Shown: one piece after another, positions 26,840-32,394 of the stretch
Position numbering within the stretch: position 1 is the stretch's first letter
Layout: the number at the start of each line of letters is the position of its first letter
Source of the DNA: a virus
Virus record (IMG/VR): IMGVR_UViG_3300042691_012768
Span: 1 to 32,394 of that record
Reading direction: 5' to 3' (one strand)
Length of the DNA: 32,394 bases
Position numbers and translations under genes: made by a program
The notes under the pieces: model-generated
The model's database searches: none
Told to the model about the DNA's origin: nothing
The model's input: only the letters and a program-made list of their open reading frames with translations

Positions 26840-27315
26840 ATTTAACACCTATTAATGTATATATAAACAATAATTTAGAAGAAGATAAAAATAAAATTAA
26901 ACAATTTAATTTATTCCTACTAGATATTTTGTCTTCTATAAAACTCATACATTGGCATAGTGACAATTATAATTTTCATAAAATCTTAGATGATGTTTAT
27001 AATAATTTTAATGAACTTTTTGATAAACTTTCAGAAGAAATTATTGGTGTTTCTAAGAACAAGAATATTTTTTTCAATATACAATGCCCAGAAAGAAACT
27101 TAACTAGTTTATTTGATTGTAATTGTTTTCAAGATCAAGTAAATGAATATTATTCTATTTTAGATTCATTGGAATCAACATTAAAGAATAATGACATGTC
27201 TTTATTATTAAATAATTCAGTAAGTGGTATTAATAATATATTAGAAGAAATATTTTCCGAGTCAAATAAATCTAAATATTTGATAAATATGTTAAAAAAT
27301 TCCAATTCCGCTTAG
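26836..27315 (+). CDS. Ferritin-like (DUF5856/Dps-like) helical protein
   Basis: 159 residues, almost wholly helical. The segment LLDILSSIKLIHWHSDNYNFHKILDDVYNNFNELFDKLSEEIIG (residues 29-71, read in parts) matches the Dps/ferritin-like pattern: an HW pair, a His seven residues further on in NFHK, then acidic residues along the next helix (E60, D63, E67, E68). Phage proteins of the DUF5856 type have this arrangement. In Dps such residues hold iron at subunit interfaces; whether this protein binds metal cannot be read from sequence. A Cys pair (C117, C119 region, CNCF) lies in the second half. It is the last gene on this strand, and its 3' end overlaps the convergent gp15-like gene by 24 bases. 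Confidence 0.5.
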   Translation: MNLTPINVYINNNLEEDKNKIKQFNLFLLDILSSIKLIHWHSDNYNFHKILDDVYNNFNELFDKLSEEIIGVSKNKNIFFNIQCPERNLTSLFDCNCFQDQVNEYYSILDSLESTLKNNDMSLLLNNSVSGINNILEEIFSESNKSKYLINMLKNSNSA

Positions 27316-28479
27316 TGCTGATGGTTTATATAATGAAGTAGGAATTAAATCTTTTTTATAAGTTTCATGTCTGTATGTTGTTTCTGATATTATAGACCTA
27401 TACCCTGCTTCATTTTCAACTATAACATCAATATAACCTTGATTTGCGCTTGAGAATGGTAATGAGAATGTAATTGTTTCGTCATCTATAATCTCGTATG
27501 CAGACAATTTATAACCATAAAAACTAGGATATAGTGGCTCAAGCGCAGTTAATCCTTGAAATGGACTATATAAAGTAGGAGAAACATCGAATACATTTGG
27601 ACTAGAACTTATATACATAGCTCTAGTATAGGATAAAAATTTACCCGTTAAATAAATTAGATTGTTTTCATAATATACTTCTATATTGTCTTTAATGATG
27701 TTATGTGGATAATGGCAATAAATATGTGGTCTAGCAGATATATGTGTTGATTCAGTTTCGTATTGATCTAGGTCTGTTATTAATTTACACGAATTAATAT
27801 CATTTTCTAAAACAGGTACAAAATCAGTATTTATATAATAAATTTTTTTAAGTGTTTCATTATAGTCTTCACTTTTAAACAACCATCCTTTAATAGTGAA
27901 TGATGTATCAGCTGTTATTCTAAAAGATTGGTTTGGTGGTAATTCTATTGGATAATTTACGTTTATTGTTCCAGACCAAAGTATCTCTGTTCGTATTTCA
28001 TAATTTTTATTATAACCAACAGGTAATTTCCAAGAAATTATTATATATTGATCACAATAAGGTATAAAATTAGACAATATTTGATCCATGTCTGTTTGAT
28101 ATTTTGTTATTATAGACATGTTTATTCCTATGTTTATAGGAACTGGTTGTCTTATATATTTTATAAAATCACTGTAAGGTCCATCTGCTATAGATTTTGC
28201 GTCTATATTAAATCCTGTGTTTTTGTTAAAAACTCTATTATTATCTCTTTCTATTGATGCAATATTTATTGATATTGCTGGTGTTGTCATTCCACCAGGT
28301 GCTGCTGTTCTTAATGATTCTAAGACTCTTTGTTTAGGAGCATAAACAAATTTAACTTTAAAATTATTAGGTGATGCGTTTCCTTCCTTATCAAATCTTT
28401 TAACTATAATATCATTAAAAGCACCAGCAAATTGTTCTATTAATGTCTGTATTTCTTTATTGTATGTCCAGCTTTTCAC
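27292..28479 (-). CDS. gp15: Tail sheath stabiliser/completion protein, T4 gp15-like, with extra C-terminal domain
   Basis: 395 residues from a GTG start; no ATG is available before the upstream in-frame stop. The N-terminal 230 residues follow T4 gp15 piece by piece: a TYNKEIQTLIEQFAGAF helix and IIVKRF, then KFVYAPKQRVLESL (gp15 has VPITYASKEHFM), then TPAISINIASIERD, then PVPINIGINMSIITKYQTDM and ILSNFIPYCDQYI (gp15 has a matching IKMIYELSIFTRYEDDM and ILPYFQPHF), then FTIKGWLF (gp15: EVNGWMY). gp15 caps the tail and sheath at the neck end. T4 gp15 has 272 residues; here about 150 more form a beta-rich C-terminal domain (IYLTGKFLSYTRAMYIS, DDETITFSLPF, GYIDVIVENEAGYRS), possibly IPT/TIG-like. 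The gene sits 8 bases after the helicase gene. Confidence 0.75.
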   Translation of the reverse strand: MKSWTYNKEIQTLIEQFAGAFNDIIVKRFDKEGNASPNNFKVKFVYAPKQRVLESLRTAAPGGMTTPAISINIASIERDNNRVFNKNTGFNIDAKSIADGPYSDFIKYIRQPVPINIGINMSIITKYQTDMDQILSNFIPYCDQYIIISWKLPVGYNKNYEIRTEILWSGTINVNYPIELPPNQSFRITADTSFTIKGWLFKSEDYNETLKKIYYINTDFVPVLENDINSCKLITDLDQYETESTHISARPHIYCHYPHNIIKDNIEVYYENNLIYLTGKFLSYTRAMYISSSPNVFDVSPTLYSPFQGLTALEPLYPSFYGYKLSAYEIIDDETITFSLPFSSANQGYIDVIVENEAGYRSIISETTYRHETYKKDLIPTSLYKPSALSGIGIF

Positions 28480-28487
28480 TAATATAT

Positions 28488-30152
28488 TTAGTGTATTCTC
28501 TTTAAAAAATGCTTAGGTAATAGAGTTTTATTTTGCATAATCGCTTTTGTTGCATTTCCGTCTAGTATATAAGTTATAGAAAAATCATCTTTAGATCTAG
28601 TACACCTTCCAGCCATTTGTACTAGTGTATTAAGCATATAATAAGAATATTGGTCAGGATTAGAATTTAGTTTCTTTTTAATTCTATTAGAACTCAATGG
28701 TAGGTAGGGAGCTTTCATTATAATTTGGAACCTACCTAAGTCTCCATCCAAGCTTATTCCTGTATCTAAAGATGGACTTATTAATACTGTAGGTATATCC
28801 GATGATTTGTGCTGAGTTAGTATCATTTCATTAGAAATTTCTTCGCTTTTAAACAAAAATCTACTATCACCTTTTAATTTTTTATACAATTCTTGTGTTA
28901 TAAGATTAGTATGTGTATGGATTATTCCTTTATGTTCTTTATGCTGCTTGCATATTTGTAAACAAGCATCAATCATAGATTCTAAATCTTTATTTTTGTT
29001 ATTATATGATAAACTATATCTATTAGAACAATAAATCGGTGATTTTTCAGGATTAAATGGAGAATCTAATTCAATATACTCATATTCATCACTAGAAAGA
29101 CCCATACTACTGGCAAATTGTTTATGGTTACTTAATGTAGCCGACATAAGTAACACCCTATCAGATTCACCAAACACATCTTTGAATAAAGGTCTTATAT
29201 CGTATGGAGTGAATACAATCTTATCAGCTTTCATTTCTTCTATCAAGTAGCTACACTCATCCCAATACTGAATTGCTGTATTTAAATTTGATTGCAATTT
29301 AGATAGTTTATTCATTATCTGAATTTGTTTTTCCTGAAGAGACGAAACCCCATTTTCTTTTGCTAATAAATTAGCTTTCTTTTTTACTTTAGTTAATTCA
29401 TCTAATATTTGGTTGTATACATCAAACAACCAAACCTTTGCTTTGTCTGTGTCATTTTCTTTTATTTTTTTAAATGTTATTCCACATGATTTTAAAAAGG
29501 AGTAATTAATCTCAATAGTAAACTGAGACACTAATTCTTCCTCAATTCCATCAGCTTCATCACAAATAATAATCTGCCTTTTTCGAAGAAATGGTCTTAG
29601 ATTAAAGAAACTTTTATAATTCAAAATAGATGCTTTTGAATATAAACTTTTATTCTTAGATTCATAATATGGACATATACAAGAGTCAAAACATTTTTGT
29701 TTTATTTTCCTAGAAAATATACATGGTGCATAATCAGCGGTAGTCTCTAAATCTACTTGGCATTGATAATTATTTTTACCCTTAAATAAAGAAATCTCTG
29801 GAAATAAATCTTTGTATTGATCTTGTAATGATTTTGTTATTGTTAACAAATAACAACCATAGTTTGGTTTATTATGGTTATCTAAATCGTAATAATATTC
29901 ATTATTTTGATTCATTTTGTGATGATAATAAGAAACTATTTGTTCTTTTCTATCATCATCTATTTCCGATGAACTATTGGCTATAGATAATCCTATATGA
30001 CTTTTGCCTATTCCTGTAGGCATACAAGCTATTACATATTTTTTACCATTAGACCAAATATTATCTATTTTGTCTAATGCTTCTAATTGAGATGGTCTAG
30101 GTGTGGAATTCTCAGGAAAAAATGTCTTTAGATTAAATTTTGTTTGTATCAT
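28488..30152 (-). CDS. DinG/XPD-like superfamily 2 DNA helicase with iron-sulphur cysteines
   Basis: 554 residues. Motifs in order: RPSQLEALDKI (19-29, Q-like); Walker A MPTGIGKS (44-51); LTITKSLQDQY (motif Ia); cysteines C131, C144, C154, C158 and C160, in the place of the 4Fe-4S cluster of XPD/DinG helicases, followed by YYESKNKSLYSKASILNYKSF; DEAD (198-201); MSATLS (motif III); and QMAGRCTRS (motif VI, from about 512). These helicases unwind DNA 5' to 3' using ATP. Five candidate cysteines are present, so which four bind iron is not certain. It overlaps the zinc-finger gene upstream by 20 bases and is followed by the gp15-like gene. Role in phage replication, recombination or repair is inferred. 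It is not UvsW-like in its motifs. Confidence 0.85.
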   Translation of the reverse strand: MIQTKFNLKTFFPENSTPRPSQLEALDKIDNIWSNGKKYVIACMPTGIGKSHIGLSIANSSSEIDDDRKEQIVSYYHHKMNQNNEYYYDLDNHNKPNYGCYLLTITKSLQDQYKDLFPEISLFKGKNNYQCQVDLETTADYAPCIFSRKIKQKCFDSCICPYYESKNKSLYSKASILNYKSFFNLRPFLRKRQIIICDEADGIEEELVSQFTIEINYSFLKSCGITFKKIKENDTDKAKVWLFDVYNQILDELTKVKKKANLLAKENGVSSLQEKQIQIMNKLSKLQSNLNTAIQYWDECSYLIEEMKADKIVFTPYDIRPLFKDVFGESDRVLLMSATLSNHKQFASSMGLSSDEYEYIELDSPFNPEKSPIYCSNRYSLSYNNKNKDLESMIDACLQICKQHKEHKGIIHTHTNLITQELYKKLKGDSRFLFKSEEISNEMILTQHKSSDIPTVLISPSLDTGISLDGDLGRFQIIMKAPYLPLSSNRIKKKLNSNPDQYSYYMLNTLVQMAGRCTRSKDDFSITYILDGNATKAIMQNKTLLPKHFLKRIH

Positions 30153-30387
30153 CTGGTATTAGTTTTAATGATACAAAATCTATATTCTTTTTTAAGCAAT
30201 TGCAAGGAATAAATGTAAAATCTGTTGTATTTTTTCCCGAGTAACCTCTATTGTAACATTTTTTACAATTTGTTGGTTTCTTTATAAGAGGTATCTGTCC
30301 TTTACTTAAAAGTTTAATATCATTTTCTAATACATGATAATATGTACCACTAAATAAATTATAACATAATTTTTCTTGTTTAATCAT
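30133..30387 (-). CDS. Small zinc-finger protein (CxxCxxRGYxG...CxC)
   Basis: 84 residues. C41, C44, C62 and C64 form CKKCYNRGYSG followed by PCNC, which resembles half of a DnaJ-type zinc-binding repeat (CxxCxGxG), where Gly-Tyr-x-Gly supports the metal loop. The N-terminus has TYYHVLENDIKLLSKG and reads as a small beta-rich piece. Short proteins of this kind are common in large phages, usually without known function; they may be adapters for DNA or protein binding. The start overlaps the 121-residue gene by 8 bases, and its last 20 bases overlap the helicase start, so the genes are likely translated together. Confidence 0.6.
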   Translation of the reverse strand: MIKQEKLCYNLFSGTYYHVLENDIKLLSKGQIPLIKKPTNCKKCYNRGYSGKNTTDFTFIPCNCLKKNIDFVSLKLIPDDTNKI

Positions 30388-30745
30388 TTTTTGTTTCCTC
30401 TATAACTAATATAACATCACCAAATTTATTTTTTTTATTTGTTTTTTCTAATAAATTTATTAAAACATTTTCTACTTCCGGACAATATTTAGATAATGAT
30501 TTAATTCTATAATCAAAGTAAATTAATCCATCTTCTATATGATTTTCATATAAAAATGGTATAGGTATCTCCAATTTTTCTTTTTTGTTTTTGTCTGTCA
30601 ACAAATGAAAAATTATATAAAAATTTCTTTGTACAAAAAGTTCAATCTTACCCCTTTTCAAAACTTTATTTTTTACAGTAAAAGAAACAGTTTTTTGCAA
30701 AAGAGATTTGCATATTTCTTCTAATTCTGAAGAAGAAATATTCAT
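30380..30745 (-). CDS. Unknown small operon protein
   Basis: 121 residues, not recognised. The N-terminus is helical (SSSELEEICKSLLQKTV), the middle beta-rich (KRGKIELFVQRNFYIIFHLL), then an acidic strand region (YENHIEDGLIYFDYRI) and a C-terminal segment with a KKNKKNKFGDVILVIEE strand. There is no motif or membrane segment. Its ATG overlaps the previous stop by 4 bases, and it overlaps the zinc-finger gene by 8 bases, so it is a real, translated operon member despite lack of family match. The general look (a small alpha/beta fold) gives no functional hint. Confidence 0.5.
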   Translation of the reverse strand: MNISSSELEEICKSLLQKTVSFTVKNKVLKRGKIELFVQRNFYIIFHLLTDKNKKEKLEIPIPFLYENHIEDGLIYFDYRIKSLSKYCPEVENVLINLLEKTNKKNKFGDVILVIEETKND

Positions 30746-31128
30746 TTGTTTATAAAATCTTTCTTTTGAACCTTTGTCATTTTTCTTAAAACTCTATCGA
30801 AATATTCCCAAAAAGGTTTTTGTGGATTAGTTGGTATTGCCATCATAACCATAACACTCTCTACTGGTATATTTCTCCAATCTTGGAAAATAATGTCAAA
30901 TACTGGTAATAAGTTTTTTGATTTTGCATCATATGGAGCAGATTTAATTGGTGGCAGAAAATTAAACACCATTCTACCCTGACTAGAGTTTAATATTCTC
31001 ATATCTCTAGTGCATAACATTCTTCTGGTGGGCAAAGACGAAGATTTCTTTATTCTTCTTATGAACTTCAATTCGACTAAATTAGTCAAACATAATGCAT
31101 CTAAACCCTGTAATGTTAATCTATTCAT
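30742..31128 (-). CDS. Small Sm/SH3-barrel-like phage protein (WYL_2-like)
   Basis: 128 residues. Sequence MNRLTLQGLDALCLTNLVELKFIRR is followed by PTRRMLCTRDMRILNSSQGR, then LLPVFDIIFQDWRNIPVESV and a C-terminal FWEYFDRVLRKM helix. The spacing of ELKFIRR, RRMLCT, then D-I-x-x-Q-D-W-R-N-I-P-V-E-S-V resembles the WYL_2 (DUF2693) Sm-like barrel of T4-type phages, where the DWRxxxxESV stretch forms the last strands. Function in that family is unknown; nucleic acid or protein binding is a guess. It begins 8 bases inside the GroES-like gene's end and overlaps the next gene by 4 bases. I am moderately sure of the family and not sure of the role. Confidence 0.45.
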   Translation of the reverse strand: MNRLTLQGLDALCLTNLVELKFIRRIKKSSSLPTRRMLCTRDMRILNSSQGRMVFNFLPPIKSAPYDAKSKNLLPVFDIIFQDWRNIPVESVMVMMAIPTNPQKPFWEYFDRVLRKMTKVQKKDFINK

Positions 31129-31516
31129 TTTTTATGAATTTTGGATTACAAACACCAAATATTCTACTTTCACTCAAAAATACTATATTCTTGATATCAT
31201 TTATATTGGCTGCTTGTATTCCTTTATCATTAGGAAACACTATATAATCATTCTCTTTAACTGTTTTGCAGTTAGGACCAGAGAGAATAACCTTTCCTAC
31301 TCTCCATACAAAATTAACGGTGTTTATAGGAACCCATAAACTTCCTCTTTTAATTTCGGTTCCATCTTCATTTACATCTACATACTGAACCATTAATATA
31401 TCATCTAACACCTTAGTTAAGGTCCATCCATCTAACTCTAATGCATGTCCTTGATACTGTTCTAATTGAACAGTTCCGCCTATTCTGTCTTCTAGGTTGC
31501 TTGGTCTTTGTATCAT
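31121..31516 (-). CDS. GroES/gp31-like co-chaperonin
   Basis: 131 residues. Residues about 72-123 read RVGKVILSGPNCKTVKENDY, IVFPNDKGIQAANINDIKN and IVFLSESRIFGVC. This matches the GroES barrel order: G-K-V-x-x-x-G-P, then V-K-x-x-D-x-V-x-F, then G-I/V-x-A, then I-V-F-L-S-E-S-x-I-F-G-V. T4 gp31 replaces host GroES to fold the capsid protein, so a similar role in head assembly is plausible. The N-terminal 60 residues differ from GroES and contain an LDDILMVQYVDV strand plus DGTEIKRGSLWVP; the mobile loop is hard to locate. A CATAAATA candidate late promoter lies 12 bases upstream, within the end of the previous gene, and the gap between the two genes is 11 bases, the widest in this operon. The GroES fold is likely; pairing with host GroEL is inferred. 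Confidence 0.62.
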   Translation of the reverse strand: MIQRPSNLEDRIGGTVQLEQYQGHALELDGWTLTKVLDDILMVQYVDVNEDGTEIKRGSLWVPINTVNFVWRVGKVILSGPNCKTVKENDYIVFPNDKGIQAANINDIKNIVFLSESRIFGVCNPKFIKNE

Positions 31517-31527
31517 ATTATTTGATA

Positions 31528-31914
31528 TTATTTATGTAATGAATTCAATTCTTCAATAAGGTTTTTTTGACTAGTTATTTCTTTTTTTGAACATTCTCTG
31601 TGTATATGTTCAAAACAATCCTCTGTCTTCGTTGTTTTATTTTTCTTATTCTTGTTTAAGTAAGAAAGTCTTCTAGTATTTTTAATCAAGATTGTTCTAT
31701 AAAATTTTGTTAATAATTCCATATCTTTTGATATGAGATAATTTTTATTCCATTTATTTGTTGTTTCATTTATTATTTTACTATTATCTATAGATGACAT
31801 AGATAACCATCTATTAATCATAAATGATGATGGAACTTCTAAGGAGGAATCAAAATTATTTTTGTTTTTTAAAACAAAATCTAAAAAAGGAAAAAGACCT
31901 TCACAATTTTTCAT
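31528..31914 (-). CDS. Probable clamp-loader small subunit (T4 gp62-like)
   Basis: 128 residues. After an N-terminal FPFLDFVLKNK helix comes PSSFMINRWLSMSS, then a spacer, then MELLTKFYRTILIKNTRRLSYLNK. This resembles the short clamp-loader subunits of T4-type phages: P-F-x-I-N-R-x-L-S, then a helix with N-x-x-N-x, and a basic K-K-x-R-x-x-Y motif. These subunits join gp44 to load the sliding clamp on DNA. T4 gp62 has 187 residues; the shorter length fits relatives outside the T4 genus, but the match is weak. The C-terminus is a charged helix with a Cys/His group (CFEHIHRECSKKE). It begins by overlapping the upstream partial gene by 4 bases. I expect the gp44-like partner just beyond the right edge, though I cannot see it. 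Confidence 0.5.
   Translation of the reverse strand: MKNCEGLFPFLDFVLKNKNNFDSSLEVPSSFMINRWLSMSSIDNSKIINETTNKWNKNYLISKDMELLTKFYRTILIKNTRRLSYLNKNKKNKTTKTEDCFEHIHRECSKKEITSQKNLIEELNSLHK
31529..31536 (-). promoter_or_regulatory. Candidate T4-type late promoter for the GroES-like gene
   Basis: On the minus strand CATAAATA spans 31536-31529, 12 bases before the ATG at 31516. It coincides with the His-Lys-stop codons of the clamp-loader-like gene, so it could be chance. It sits at the largest gap in this operon, where an internal late promoter would separate replication genes from the GroES-like and tail genes. Confidence 0.25.
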
Positions 31915-32394
31915 GATGTTCTTATACTATCAAGAAACGTAGAATTAGTCAATTCATAAAAAATATCATTTAATATTTTAGAGAAATCTTCCTTTTGTTT
32001 TTCATTAAATTTTAGTGATTTAGCATCTAATCCAATAAATCCTAAACAAATATTTTGTTCTGGTTGCTTTAATAAGCAAATATTAATTTCTTTTGTTTTA
32101 TTGTCATCAAATCTAATTAAAATAGAATCATTTTTATTTAAATCTACAGATTTAAATAAGTTTAATTTAATAAGTTCTTCTTTTATTCTTAATAAGAATA
32201 ATTTTTTAAAAAACCCATTTCCTAATGAATTTAGGTTTGGTATTTCCCAACAAATATTTATTGAGTTTTCGAATCTAGGATAATCCTGCATAAAATGAGG
32301 AAAATCATAAGAAATGCTTACAGAACCATCAAAAATTATTACAACTCCTGTTGGTTTATAATTTTCTTTATAAAAATCATATGCAAATTTTTGT
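31911..32394 (-). CDS. Unknown protein, 5' end outside the window
   Basis: The reading frame stays open from the stop at 31911 to the right edge, so the visible 160 residues are the C-terminal part of a longer protein. An ATG at 32291 looks like a start for 126 residues, but the 34 codons before it are open and encode a plausible fold: KFAYDFYKENYKPTGVVIIF, then DGSVSISYDFPHF. The rest is alpha/beta with FFKKLFLLRIKEELIKLNLF and SILIRFDDNKTKEINICLL. I do not recognise the family. It overlaps the clamp-loader-like gene by 4 bases (ATGA), so it belongs to the same operon. Replication-related function is a guess from context only. Confidence 0.6.
   Translation of the reverse strand, partial: QKFAYDFYKENYKPTGVVIIFDGSVSISYDFPHFMQDYPRFENSINICWEIPNLNSLGNGFFKKLFLLRIKEELIKLNLFKSVDLNKNDSILIRFDDNKTKEINICLLKQPEQNICLGFIGLDAKSLKFNEKQKEDFSKILNDIFYELTNSTFLDSIRTS

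Noticed and set aside
1-32394. Stop-codon reassignment as in some AT-rich megaphages
   Set aside because: TAG ends the 1277- and 159-residue genes at sensible places, TGA ends others with tight overlaps, and no long gene needs readthrough.

Overview
The window looks like part of the genome of a large tailed phage: a myovirus of the T4 supergroup with an AT-rich genome, read with the standard bacterial code (TAA, TAG and TGA all end genes). The phage assignment rests on a gp6-like baseplate wedge protein, a gp15-like tail sheath stabiliser, tail-fibre repeat proteins, a tail assembly chaperone, a GroES/gp31-like co-chaperonin and a probable clamp-loader small subunit. Almost no gene has a Shine-Dalgarno sequence; starts sit behind A/T-only leaders. 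Together with the low G+C this suggests a Bacteroidota (flavobacterial) host. The host is an inference, not something read directly.

Left and centre, + strand (1-27315). A gp6-like gene enters from the left edge. It is followed by about 25 kb of densely packed, mostly very large virion genes: a 1277-aa protein with PKD domains, a beta-propeller and a zinc ribbon; a 1681-aa Ser/Tyr/Asn-rich protein; two tail-fibre repeat proteins (721 and 620 aa); a 706-aa PKD/propeller protein; two smaller proteins (203 and 258 aa); and a 1151-aa protein whose LamG-like domain appears to be split by a propeller-like insert. Three tandem genes with a related N-terminal motif come next. Two of them carry cysteine-rich blocks. 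The third (930 aa) ends in a Lys/Glu stalk, 18 consecutive glycines and a C-terminal Hint (hedgehog/intein-type) domain. A short fibre-like protein, a tail assembly chaperone, a CxxC protein and a ferritin-like protein finish this strand. Most genes touch or overlap by 4-16 bases. The main break (14068-14164) holds a perfect 14-bp hairpin and late-promoter-like motifs.

Right, - strand (27292-32394). The gp15-like gene overlaps the last + strand gene tail to tail. Reading leftwards from the right edge, one compact operon encodes an unknown partial protein, the probable clamp-loader small subunit, the GroES-like protein, a small Sm/SH3-like protein, an unknown, a zinc-finger protein, a DinG/XPD-type helicase with iron-sulphur cysteines, and the gp15-like protein. 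Replication, folding and tail-completion genes are therefore mixed in one transcription unit.

The most striking object is the 930-aa Hint protein. It has the residues for self-cleavage at the glycine-cysteine junction but no sequence after the terminal asparagine, so it cannot splice. It may be a self-processing or self-ligating virion fibre. No stretch longer than 300 bases lacks a gene. I saw no tRNA, rRNA, CRISPR array or insertion sequence.
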